This document shows positions 6,854 through 13,425 of a DNA stretch of 13,425 nucleotides, piece after piece. Location: positions 1 to 13,425 of the forward strand of contig CAYXWH010000052.1 in NCBI GenBank assembly GCA_964468755.1, written 5' to 3'. This DNA comes from CAYXWH01 sp964468755. GTDB taxonomy: Bacteria; Chloroflexota; Dehalococcoidia; Dehalococcoidales; RBG-16-60-22. Both the position numbers and the translations under genes were made by a program. How positions within the stretch are numbered: the first letter of the stretch is position 1; each line of letters starts with the position of its first letter. Below the pieces are notes generated by a model. That model did no database searches, was not told where the DNA came from, and worked only from the letters and a program-made list of their open reading frames with translations.

Positions 6854-7312
6854 TAATCATTTACTATTTTATGCTCCCATTTCTTATTGATTTATCGAAA
6901 CGAGATATTTAGCTTGATGTAAGCCGATTGTTGGCGAGCCTATCTACTATATATAGTAACATATTTGAGCTTACCAAGAAATATTGTGAAGGTGTCCGCC
7001 GTCTGGCAAGTAAAAACCGGATTCGGTTTAAAAGGGGTGTGGACCTGAAGAGGTGAATCTGGCGACACGAGTGGCTGGCGGCTGGCTTATATCATCGGGG
7101 GGGCAGGCTAGTATATATTGTTTATCTTGAAGGAAATTACATTGATTCCAATTTTATTATTGGCGGCACGTTCGGACGGATACAGGTAACAGACTGGTGC
7201 TCGTTATGCTGAGAGTAATGTGCGGTTTCCCGGGTCTTATTGATTATAGAAGCTGGTACCGCATTACCCGAATGAAGTAATTTTAAGCCACAGCCGGTTA
7301 TTTAAGGACGGC

Positions 7313-7340
7313 TTGACATTATTTTCAAAAATGATAGAAT
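7313..7340 (+). promoter_or_regulatory. Promoter of the marR gene
   Basis: TTGACA (7313-7318), a 16-bp spacer and TAGAAT (7335-7340), which is near consensus. Transcription should start near 7347, placing operator C at about +6 to +23. This layout predicts autorepression. Confidence 0.82.
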
Positions 7341-7351
7341 ATTAGAAAATA

Positions 7352-7369
7352 CGTATACGATAGTCGTAT
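7352..7369. promoter_or_regulatory. Operator copy C (upstream of marR)
   Basis: CGTATACGATAGTCGTAT. Here the dyad is at its best, ATACGA-TAG-TCGTAT, with 6-bp perfect arms. The centre is 22 nt past the -10 box. Relative to transcription this copy is in the opposite orientation to copies A, B and D, as expected for a site bound by a symmetric dimer. Confidence 0.85.
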
Positions 7370-7420
7370 TGGTCTATGTTGTTGTACTATTTTTAAGATT
7401 GTGGTTATCGGGAGGAAATC

Positions 7421-7939
7421 ATGGAAAATCCAACATCTGGAGAAAAAGCTTTCTATCTGTGGGTACTGTTAGCCCAGGCAAAAGACGCGATACACAAAGC
7501 GAGAAACAGGGAACTGGATAAATACAATATTACTACATGGCGTAGCGCGGTTTTTGTCAGAATCGAAGCCCTGGGTGATAAAGCAACACCGGCCCAAATA
7601 TCGCGCTGGCTTTTGCGAGAGCCGCACTCGACTTCCGAGCTACTTACCAGGATGGAAAAAGAAGGTCTGGTAAAACGAGTCAAGGACCTGGATAAAAAGA
7701 ATATGGTGAGGGTAGTTATTACCGAAAAGGGCCATGAACTCCGTAAAAAATCACGTGAGACGGAGACACTTCATAATATAATGTCGTGCCTGAGCGAGGA
7801 AGAATGCCGAATTATGTGGTCTTGCCTCAAGAAACTGAGGGACCGGGCGCTGCAAGAGATTGGAATTGAAGAAGGAATCCCGTTCCCGCCTCCAGAGAGC
7901 AGGGAGTTGTTTCGCTCTGGGGGCGAGAAAGGTTCCTAG
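7421..7939 (+). CDS. MarR-family transcriptional regulator
   Basis: A 172-residue winged-helix regulator, the only plus-strand gene. MarR proteins are dimers that bind short dyads and usually let go when a small ligand, often a phenolic acid or an acyl-CoA thioester, binds. Seen: a helical N-terminal dimerisation part (about 8-35), 'TPAQISRWLLREPHSTSELLTRMEKEGLV' split over residues 56-84 as the two helices of the DNA-binding motif, the wing 'KRVKDLDKKNMVRVVITEKG' (85-104), and a C-terminal helix rich in charged residues. The start has GGGAGG 6 nt upstream. Its promoter overlaps one of four copies of the same dyad, and the other three sit before the neighbouring catabolic units. It is therefore the best candidate for the local repressor. 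The effector is not readable; no Cys redox pair is obvious. It is convergent with the oxidoreductase unit, 91 nt apart. Confidence 0.93.
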   Translation: MENPTSGEKAFYLWVLLAQAKDAIHKARNRELDKYNITTWRSAVFVRIEALGDKATPAQISRWLLREPHSTSELLTRMEKEGLVKRVKDLDKKNMVRVVITEKGHELRKKSRETETLHNIMSCLSEEECRIMWSCLKKLRDRALQEIGIEEGIPFPPPESRELFRSGGEKGS

Positions 7940-8030
7940 GGTCATCACGGGTCCATCAGACTTGTAATAAGCGGAGGTGGTCTTCTGGTGGTTGGGGCAT
8001 CGGCCACCGCGGGTGAATTACTGGAACTGG

Positions 8031-8570
8031 TTATTTCGGTTGTAATAGCTTCCACTTACTGGAAGTATAGGCTACCTTACCGAATTTAGCCACGTGCATT
8101 CCCCGGGTTATTGTTTCCAGTTCGTCATCGGTCACGTATTGTAATGCCCCGCCGGTGCAATGCTGGACACATGAAGGCTCCAGCCCGTAATCCGTACGGC
8201 TGATACAGAGGGAGCATTTTCCGGCAATTCCTTTTTCTTGGTCGAAGAATATGGCCCCATAAGGGCAGCCATAGACACAAAGCCCACATCCGGTGCATTT
8301 ATCCTCGCCAATTCGAACAAGGCCGTCTTCTCCTTTGGTTATGGCACCAAAGTTACAGAAGTAGGCACATATGGGGTCGTCGCAATGTAAACAGACGACG
8401 GGTATAAAGTCCAGATGGAGCTGTCCATCCACTTCCCGTGGACCCCGGGAAAATACCTGGCACCACCTGGAAGCCAGCGGAAGCTCATTTTCCTGTTTGC
8501 AGGCAACCTCACAACTGTAACAACCCACGCATTTATCAATATCTATCAATAACCTGTGATTATTGCTCAT
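8031..8570 (-). CDS. Four-cluster ferredoxin electron-transfer subunit of a molybdopterin oxidoreductase (DmsB/PsrB type)
   Basis: A 179-residue iron-sulfur protein that would carry electrons to or from the catalytic subunit encoded just upstream. Sixteen Cys in four groups fit four [4Fe-4S] clusters: 14/17/20/24, 60/63/68/72, 92/95/98/102 and 119/122/134/138. The 'CxxCxxCxxxCP' form is clearest in the third group (CTGCGLCVYGCP). No signal peptide and no membrane segment are seen, so the protein is probably cytoplasmic. Its ATG overlaps the stop of the catalytic gene (TAATG), implying tight translational coupling and equal amounts. No NrfD or DmsC-like membrane anchor follows; the next gene, marR, is convergent. 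The electron partner is therefore unknown, perhaps a soluble carrier or another complex. Confidence 0.93.
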   Translation of the reverse strand: MSNNHRLLIDIDKCVGCYSCEVACKQENELPLASRWCQVFSRGPREVDGQLHLDFIPVVCLHCDDPICAYFCNFGAITKGEDGLVRIGEDKCTGCGLCVYGCPYGAIFFDQEKGIAGKCSLCISRTDYGLEPSCVQHCTGGALQYVTDDELETITRGMHVAKFGKVAYTSSKWKLLQPK

Positions 8571-10894
8571 TAGTCTCCCCTTTTCCTTATTTTACAGAGG
8601 CAGAGCTCGCACCTTAATGGTGCGCTGCCAATCATCGGGGCGCAGTTCTCATTATCCGTGATTAAATTAGCGTTTTGTTTTCCCGGCCAATGACTGGGTA
8701 CCTGTACCACACCGGGATCGATATCCTCTCTGAACCATGCCCTGGCTTCCATTTCTCCCCTTAACGTTTCCACAACCACAGTCTCCCCATCCCCAATGTC
8801 TAACTTTTTGGCTGTCTGGGGATGAATTTTGACTTTGGGGTCAGGCCATATTTGCTTTAACGCGGGTATGTTGCGCATTTCGGAATGGCGGAAGACCGGT
8901 TCCCGGGCTCCGGTGGTTAAAATCAACGGGTATTTCCTGGCTAATTCCGGGGTGCTGATTGGGCTTTCGACAGGCTCCCGATAGCTTGGTAACGGGTCAA
9001 ACCCCATTTCGGCAAGTGTATTGGAATAGATCTCTATCTTGCCGGAGGGAGTATTAAAGCCGTTCTTCTCATATTTTTGATAGATTAGTGGAATATTAAC
9101 GATGCCCTTTTCCTTGAACTCCTGCCAGGTTATCTTGTAGTCCTCCAGAAGGAAATCAAAGAGATCTTCTTCGGTATCAAACATCCGGTCAGCAAACCCC
9201 AGTTTCTTCGCCAACTCATTAAGTATCTTATAGTCTGACCAGCACTCACCCCGCTGGACTACCTTCTGCTGAAGATGGATGCTGTCGTAGGAAGCATGGT
9301 CATCAATAACCGGTCGGCTTCTTTCTATCCAGCTTGCTGCCGGGAGTACTATGTCAGCTATTTCGGCAGTGGGAGTCATAAACAGGTCAGTGACCACCAG
9401 GAAGTCCAGGCTGAGTAACGCCTCAAGCGCCATCTTGGAATTCGGATAGCAAATCACCATATTATGCCCGTGATTATACATGGCTCGTATCGGATAGGGT
9501 TTGCCGGTAAGAATCGCCTGCCAGACGAGAAGGTTGTGTGCCGAGGGTATGATACTCTTTTCTCCGGCTAAAACCGGATATTCCCGGCTACCCAGTCGTT
9601 TCGCATGTTGCTCAGCAGTTAAGAGGTTCTTGAGGCTAATCTTGGCGCCGGTCTTGGTGTACATAGCCATAATGTTTCCGCCGGGTACATCAATGTTGCC
9701 GGTAATAGACGCCAGCATTGCTATGGAACGAGAGCTCGATACTGTGTCTGCATTCTGGTCTATGGCCAGGACCTGGGTGATACAGCCCGGTTTGGTGGTA
9801 GCATAGATTCTGGCTACTTCGATGATTTGTTCGGCGGGTACCCAGGTTATTTTTTCAACCTTATCTGGAGGATATTCCTGGACACGCTCTCTTAAGGACT
9901 CGAATCCGAAGCACCACTTATCTACAAATTCTTTATCGTAAAGCTGCTCATTTATTATCACGTTGAGCATTCCCAGTGCCAGGGCAGCATCAGTACCGGG
10001 CCTGAGCCGCAACCATATATCCGCCTTGGAAGCGGTCTCGGAAAGCACCGGGTCAATAACGATGAGTTTGGCGCCACGCGCCCAGGCTTCCATCATGCCC
10101 ACCGCTTTCCAGTTCCAGGTTGCCGCGGGATTAGCTGCCCAGACCAGCATGCATTTGGTAGCACTGTAATCCGGACACTCCATAGGGCTTGTCCCGAAGG
10201 TGAGAAATCCGGAGGATATGCGCGGGTGAGCGCATTGAGCTACCCCGGCTCCCATCCATTGCTTGCCCCAGGCATTGGCAAACCGGATAAAAAGCTGAAA
10301 CCAGCCCCGGCTGGTACCGTGAGTGCATATAATGCTATCTTTACCATACTTCTGCTCGATTTCGTTGAACCGGGTAGTCATGGTATCCAGAGCCTCATCC
10401 CAGGATAATCTTTTCCACTTGCCTTCTCCCCGCTTACCAACCCGCTGCAGAGGATAGAGAAGGCGGTCAGGGTGATAGAGGAGTTCTTTGGAAGACAGCC
10501 CTTTGGAACAGAGCGTTCCTTTGGTAACGTGGGAACTCGGATCACCCTCAACCTTGATTACCTTGCCATCTTTTACCCAGACTGTGGCATCACATCCGGA
10601 GTTGCAGATAAAGCATTCACTCTTGTATACGGTGGCTCCGGTCCTCTCGTCTTTCCTGACTGGTAGTACGTCTTCCTTCCTTCTCCGGGACACATGAGGT
10701 ACCCGGTCTACTTTGTCCAGACGGTCGCCTATCAACTGATTGGCGAAAGTCTCTCGGCGGCATTTCGGGCAGAGTACCCAGTACTCGTTAAATCGCTCCA
10801 GGTTCTTTTCCTGGATAGTCCGGTTAATATGCCGCAGTACCTTCGCAGGTGCGATTTCCTGACCGCACCTCTGGCAAACGACTGCTTCTGCCAT
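8570..10894 (-). CDS. Molybdopterin (Mo/W-bisMGD) oxidoreductase catalytic subunit with an N-terminal Cys4 extension
   Basis: A 774-residue protein of the DMSO-reductase (CISM) family. Domains in order: an N-terminal extension of about 85 residues with Cys7-x2-Cys10 and Cys42-x2-Cys45, a likely zinc ribbon; the [4Fe-4S] motif Cys94-x2-Cys97-x3-Cys101-x27-Cys129; the bis-MGD core with 'SWDEALDTM', 'GVAQCAHPRISSG' where Cys221 is the probable metal ligand, 'MLVWAANPAATWNWK', 'VTDLFMTPTAEIADIVLPAASWIE'; and the C-terminal cap with 'LILTTGAREP' and 'VQVPSHWPGKQN'. A Cys ligand fits the formate dehydrogenase, polysulfide reductase or acetylene hydratase side of the family rather than Ser-type DMSO reductases. 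No Tat signal is seen, so it is cytoplasmic. The start has AAGGAG 6 nt upstream. The gene has its own promoter and operator copy D and is coupled to the ferredoxin subunit. The substrate is unknown. Confidence 0.93.
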   Translation of the reverse strand: MAEAVVCQRCGQEIAPAKVLRHINRTIQEKNLERFNEYWVLCPKCRRETFANQLIGDRLDKVDRVPHVSRRRKEDVLPVRKDERTGATVYKSECFICNSGCDATVWVKDGKVIKVEGDPSSHVTKGTLCSKGLSSKELLYHPDRLLYPLQRVGKRGEGKWKRLSWDEALDTMTTRFNEIEQKYGKDSIICTHGTSRGWFQLFIRFANAWGKQWMGAGVAQCAHPRISSGFLTFGTSPMECPDYSATKCMLVWAANPAATWNWKAVGMMEAWARGAKLIVIDPVLSETASKADIWLRLRPGTDAALALGMLNVIINEQLYDKEFVDKWCFGFESLRERVQEYPPDKVEKITWVPAEQIIEVARIYATTKPGCITQVLAIDQNADTVSSSRSIAMLASITGNIDVPGGNIMAMYTKTGAKISLKNLLTAEQHAKRLGSREYPVLAGEKSIIPSAHNLLVWQAILTGKPYPIRAMYNHGHNMVICYPNSKMALEALLSLDFLVVTDLFMTPTAEIADIVLPAASWIERSRPVIDDHASYDSIHLQQKVVQRGECWSDYKILNELAKKLGFADRMFDTEEDLFDFLLEDYKITWQEFKEKGIVNIPLIYQKYEKNGFNTPSGKIEIYSNTLAEMGFDPLPSYREPVESPISTPELARKYPLILTTGAREPVFRHSEMRNIPALKQIWPDPKVKIHPQTAKKLDIGDGETVVVETLRGEMEARAWFREDIDPGVVQVPSHWPGKQNANLITDNENCAPMIGSAPLRCELCLCKIRKRGD

Positions 10895-10954
10895 GGTTAA
10901 CTCCTTATTTCCTCTTTTATTCTTATTACCGTAACTGAGATTTCCATTATAAAT

Positions 10955-10972
10955 CGTATACGATAGTCGTAG
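10955..10972. promoter_or_regulatory. Operator copy D (upstream of the oxidoreductase)
   Basis: CGTATACGATAGTCGTAG, identical to copy B. It has the most complete outer symmetry: arms AAATCGTATACGA and TCGTAGACGATTT around a TAG centre match in 12 of 13 positions (10951-10979). Its centre is 22 nt past the -10 box. Confidence 0.86.
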
Positions 10973-10986
10973 ACGATTTCTTGCAT

Positions 10987-11015
10987 ATTTTAATAGTATA
11001 GTGTGCTTCTGTCAA
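10987..11015 (-). promoter_or_regulatory. Promoter of the oxidoreductase unit
   Basis: Minus strand TTGACA (11015-11010), a 17-bp spacer and TAAAAT (10992-10987). Transcription should start near 10980, giving a leader of about 86 nt. The gene is thus separately expressed from the CaiB/BKACE genes upstream. Confidence 0.75.
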
Positions 11016-11080
11016 TTTATCTTCGTGGTGGAAGCCTTTTTGTGCGTCCCTATCCACAGTTAAATAATTTTAAAGAAGCC

Positions 11081-11093
11081 ATCCGAACCGGAT
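11081..11093 (-). terminator. Possible weak terminator after the CaiB-family gene
   Basis: A small perfect hairpin (ATCCG-GTT-CGGAT on the minus strand) 35 nt past the CaiB-family stop, followed by a pyrimidine-rich CTTCTTT and A/T-rich sequence. The stem is only 5 bp, so this is tentative. Confidence 0.25.
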
Positions 11094-11128
11094 TGGTGAA
11101 ACAGGCGCTCTTAACCAATTATCTTCGC

Positions 11129-12328
11129 TTAATTAATCGCCTGCTTCTCCCGCAGCTGGATGATCTCATCTTGAGAACATCCGAGGAGACTCTTCAGTAT
11201 TTCCTCGGTATGTTCACCGTGCCGGGGAGCAAAACTCCTTATTTCGCCGGGGGTTTCCGAGACCTTTATGGGTGTGCCTATCTGCTTAACCGCGCCAAAC
11301 TCCGGATGATCAAGCTGGACTATCATCCCCCTCTCGGTTACCTGGGGGTCATTAAAGACTTCTTCGAAGGAGTGGACCGGAGCAACCGGCACATTGCTAT
11401 CCTTGAAGAGGGTAAACCATTCCTCAGCAGTTTTTTGACTGAAGATTGCCTGAAAGGTCGAAAAGATTTCTTTCCTTTTTTCCTCGGGAGCATGTTGAAG
11501 AGGGATAAGGTCCTTTCTGTCCAAAGCCGAGCACAGGTTCTCATAAAGCCAGGGTTCCCAGCATCCCACGGAGATGTATTTCCCGTCTTTGGTCTGGTAA
11601 ACGGCATTGTAAGGGAATCCCCCTGTAGGCACGGTCTCACCTCTTTTTGGGATTACCCCTTCGGCAAAGAAGTCACGAGCGTAGCTCCCCAGCCAGGAAA
11701 TTACCCCGTCGGTCATGGATATGTCTATGAACTGACCCTGTCTGGTCTTGTGCCTCGCCAGCAGGCTGAGCAGGATGCCGATGGTAGCCATGGAAGCCCC
11801 GCCTCCCCAGTCGCCGACCTGGGTTCCCGGGAGGACAGGGGCATCATCGGGCTTTCCGGTAAGGTCAAGGACACCGGCTATTCCTATGTAGTTGATATCG
11901 TGGCCCGGTAAGTCTTTATACGGGCCCGTTTGACCGTAGCCGGTTAAAGCACAATATATAATCCGGGGATTTATCTCTTTCAGGGTTTCATAATCGACGC
12001 CGAGTCGCTTGGCAACCCCGGGCCGATAGCCTTCCAGGACTACATCAGATTTCCTGGCTAACCGCAGGAATATGTCCCGTGCTTCGGTTACCTTCAAATT
12101 TAGAGCAATGCTCTTCTTATTCCGGTTCATGGAGTCGAAGGCCAGTCTCCTCCTTTGCTGCTCAGGCGACTTAACGGGAAGTATTCCCATGATGCTGAAA
12201 TCAAGATTGTTGGTTGGAAAACGCTCAACCTTGATAACCTCAGCTCCAAAGTCAGCAAGGAGACCGGTTGTCCAGGTACCGGGGGCTCCAGCAAGCTCCA
12301 ATATTCTTATACCTTCTAGCGGAAGCAT
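11129..12328 (-). CDS. CaiB/BaiF family (class III CoA-transferase or alpha-methylacyl-CoA racemase) enzyme
   Basis: A 399-residue CoA-binding enzyme with the family opening 'LEGIRILELAGAPGTWTTGLLADFGAEVIKVE' (split; residues 4-35), 'LEGYRPGVAKRLGVDY' (98-113) and 'GYGQTGPY' (130-137). The family holds both CoA-transferases (Frc, CaiB) and alpha-methylacyl-CoA racemases (AMACR/MCR). Here 'GHDINY' (His143), 'VGDWGGG' (Asp173) and 'WEPW' (Glu258) match the three positions used by racemases for proton exchange, so a racemase or epimerase role is a real option. The long open frame begins with TTG at 12367 without a ribosome site; I prefer the ATG at 12328, which has AAAGGA just upstream and begins the conserved domain directly. 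It follows the BKACE gene by 65 nt and is probably cotranscribed. No shared operator is seen before this pair. Confidence 0.9.
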   Translation of the reverse strand: MLPLEGIRILELAGAPGTWTTGLLADFGAEVIKVERFPTNNLDFSIMGILPVKSPEQQRRRLAFDSMNRNKKSIALNLKVTEARDIFLRLARKSDVVLEGYRPGVAKRLGVDYETLKEINPRIIYCALTGYGQTGPYKDLPGHDINYIGIAGVLDLTGKPDDAPVLPGTQVGDWGGGASMATIGILLSLLARHKTRQGQFIDISMTDGVISWLGSYARDFFAEGVIPKRGETVPTGGFPYNAVYQTKDGKYISVGCWEPWLYENLCSALDRKDLIPLQHAPEEKRKEIFSTFQAIFSQKTAEEWFTLFKDSNVPVAPVHSFEEVFNDPQVTERGMIVQLDHPEFGAVKQIGTPIKVSETPGEIRSFAPRHGEHTEEILKSLLGCSQDEIIQLREKQAIN

Positions 12329-12393
12329 CTTTCCTTTAGCACAGTAGTGTGGCAACACCGTTGCCAACTGGTCTGGTTATAACCGCTCTTTAC

Positions 12394-13353
12394 CTAATCC
12401 CACTGCTTGGGTGTTTGGGATATGCCGAGTATTTCCCTGGCTTGACTGGGTGTGGCTATCTCACGGCCCAGTTCTTTGGCTATTCGAACGGCTCTCTCCA
12501 CAAGCTGAGCATTACTTTTTGCCAGCTCGCCCTTTCTGTAGTAGATATTATCTTCCAGGCCAACCCTTACATGTCCGCCCAGTATCATGGCTAGTGTTGT
12601 TAGTGGAAGTTGAAAGGGTCCGACGCCAACCAAACTGAACATTGAACCAGCGGGTAAGAAGTCTACCAGTGTTATAACATTCTTGGGGGTAGTAATCCCC
12701 GATGCCAACGGGGAAATAACCAGTTGCATCCAGTATGGTTTTTTCAGGAGATCTTGCTTTATCAGGTTTTGTACCGCATCAAACATGGTGGCATTGTAGA
12801 CTTCCAGTTCCGGCTTGATATCCTTCTCCAGTGCCTTCTTGGCAACCGCTTCATGAAAGCTTGGTGTGAACGGGAAAATCCACTCGCAGAGGACATCTTC
12901 GGGTCGCCCGGTTAAGGGAGCCTTCCTTGCTTTTTGAGTTTGTCTTATCGCATAGGCACCCATATTAAGCGAGCATATTTCAGGCTCGGCTTCCAGAACA
13001 TCCAGTGCTTCTTCTTTGGTCACATTGGGACCGACACCGGTGGTGTTACCAACAATGATGTCAGGGCACAGTTTCCTGATTTTCTTGTCTATTTCTCGAA
13101 ATCGAGCCGGGTCACCCACGCAGTTGGCGCCACTTTCGTCTCTGGCATGTATATGGACGGCCGAAGCCCCTGCTTTGTAGGCTTCATACGTTTGTTGAGC
13201 CTGCTCCTCAGGTGTCTCCGGTATGTTTGGATTCATCTCTTTACCGGCAGCACCGCCGGTGATTGACACTGAAATTATCAGTGGCGGCATTGTGCTTCTG
13301 GCTACTCTGGACATGTATTCATATGGGTTGGAGTAATTCCAAACGTAATCCAT
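12394..13353 (-). CDS. BKACE family (DUF849) beta-keto acid cleavage enzyme
   Basis: A 319-residue TIM-barrel enzyme of the BKACE family, named after 3-keto-5-aminohexanoate cleavage enzyme (Kce). These use a metal ion to condense a beta-keto acid with acetyl-CoA and split it to acetoacetate plus a shorter acyl-CoA. Seen: 'PPLIISVSITGG' (23-34), the metal motif 'VHIHARDE' with His67 and His69, 'GNTTGVGPN' (102-110), and 'HVRVGLEDNIYY' (261-272), where Glu267 should complete the metal site and Arg263 and Asp268 match the Kce catalytic residues. The N-terminal 'MDYVWNYSNPYEYM' is a feature of many family members and supports the start at 13353, which has AAAGGAG 8 nt upstream. The specific keto acid is unknown. 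Acetoacetate made here could be activated by the CoA-transferase pair at 5170-6596. Confidence 0.93.
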   Translation of the reverse strand: MDYVWNYSNPYEYMSRVARSTMPPLIISVSITGGAAGKEMNPNIPETPEEQAQQTYEAYKAGASAVHIHARDESGANCVGDPARFREIDKKIRKLCPDIIVGNTTGVGPNVTKEEALDVLEAEPEICSLNMGAYAIRQTQKARKAPLTGRPEDVLCEWIFPFTPSFHEAVAKKALEKDIKPELEVYNATMFDAVQNLIKQDLLKKPYWMQLVISPLASGITTPKNVITLVDFLPAGSMFSLVGVGPFQLPLTTLAMILGGHVRVGLEDNIYYRKGELAKSNAQLVERAVRIAKELGREIATPSQAREILGISQTPKQWD

Positions 13354-13425
13354 AGCGTAATCTCCTTTCGTTTTTGTGTCCCGATGGACTATAACCCGGA
13401 TAGCCCATTGGGATGGCTGATTATC

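Larger units (their letters stand above)
6597..7420. other. Divergent intergenic region between the CoA-transferase and marR
   Basis: There are 824 nt with no convincing gene on either strand. The left third is the leader, operator B and promoter of the CoA-transferase unit; the right end is the promoter and operator C of marR. The middle (about 6860-7310) holds a perfect 14-bp palindrome TACTATATATAGTA (6945-6958) and many stops in all frames. A short stretch near 7056-7110 translates to SGWRLAYIIGG before a stop; this faintly recalls transporter sequences and may be a gene remnant or chance. Confidence 0.6.

Noticed and set aside
7940..8030. Bidirectional terminator between the convergent marR and ferredoxin genes
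   Set aside because: Only a 5-bp GGTGG/CCACC stem without any U-tract is found; not enough to call.
11003..11911. A 302-codon plus-strand open frame
   Set aside because: It lies antisense to the CaiB-family gene, whose frame carries clear conserved motifs; the plus frame has none, and its beginning overlaps the promoter of the oxidoreductase.
12329..12367. TTG start for the CaiB-family gene, 13 codons earlier
   Set aside because: No ribosome site precedes it, and the family domain begins directly at the ATG at 12328, which has AAAGGA upstream.
13354..13425. C-terminal end of a further upstream gene (minus frame stopping at 13389)
   Set aside because: Only 11 codons are visible and nothing is recognisable; cannot be told from non-coding sequence.
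1..13425. tRNA, rRNA, CRISPR array, insertion sequence or phage attachment site
   Set aside because: I looked for cloverleaf-like dyads, regular repeat-spacer patterns, transposase motifs and terminal repeats and saw none.

Overview
The window reads as an accessory catabolic locus of an anaerobic, free-living bacterium with roughly 50% GC. My best guess is a Chloroflexota (Dehalococcoidia-like) lineage from sediment or groundwater, probably a metagenome assembly. The hints are the style of the genes (TRAP uptake, several CoA-transferases, BKACE, tungsto/molybdo-oxidoreductases) and the very long Ala-Pro linker behind the DctP lipobox. This is an inference from style, not a marker gene. A run of exactly 100 Ns (1911-2010) marks a scaffold join inside one gene.

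Layout. Everything is on the minus strand except one MarR-family regulator at 7421-7939 (+). From right to left: a BKACE (DUF849) enzyme (12394-13353) and a CaiB/AMACR-family enzyme (11129-12328); a two-gene unit for a molybdopterin oxidoreductase with an N-terminal Cys4 element and its four-cluster ferredoxin subunit (8570-10894, 8031-8570); convergent to these, the marR gene; a long intergenic region; a two-subunit CoA-transferase (A 5841-6596, B 5170-5844); a TRAP transporter dctP-dctQ-dctM (4843 down to 1842); a one-subunit acetyl-CoA hydrolase/transferase-family CoA-transferase (417-1772); and the first 120 codons of a second molybdopterin oxidoreductase (1-362) running off the left edge.

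The most striking signal is not a gene. The same 18-bp string, CGTATACGATAGTCGTAG or a variant with one or two changes, occurs four times in this window (5001-5018, 6793-6810, 7352-7369, 10955-10972). Each copy lies just downstream of a good -35/-10 pair (TTGACA with TAGAAT or TAAAAT, 16-18 bp apart). Each heads a different transcription unit: dctP, the two-subunit CoA-transferase, marR itself, and the oxidoreductase. In three of the four, the dyad centre is exactly 22 nt downstream of the -10 box. The simplest reading is a self-contained regulon in which the MarR protein represses its own gene and three surrounding catabolic units.

How the parts could work together (inference): the TRAP system imports an organic acid, the CoA-transferases activate it, and the AMACR-like enzyme epimerises or transfers CoA on an acyl-CoA. 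The molybdo/tungsto enzymes carry out a redox step in the cytoplasm. BKACE condenses a beta-keto acid with acetyl-CoA to give acetoacetate, which the two-subunit CoA-transferase could re-activate. The substrate cannot be read from the sequence. The BKACE/CaiB pair has no copy of the operator inside the window, so its co-regulation is open.
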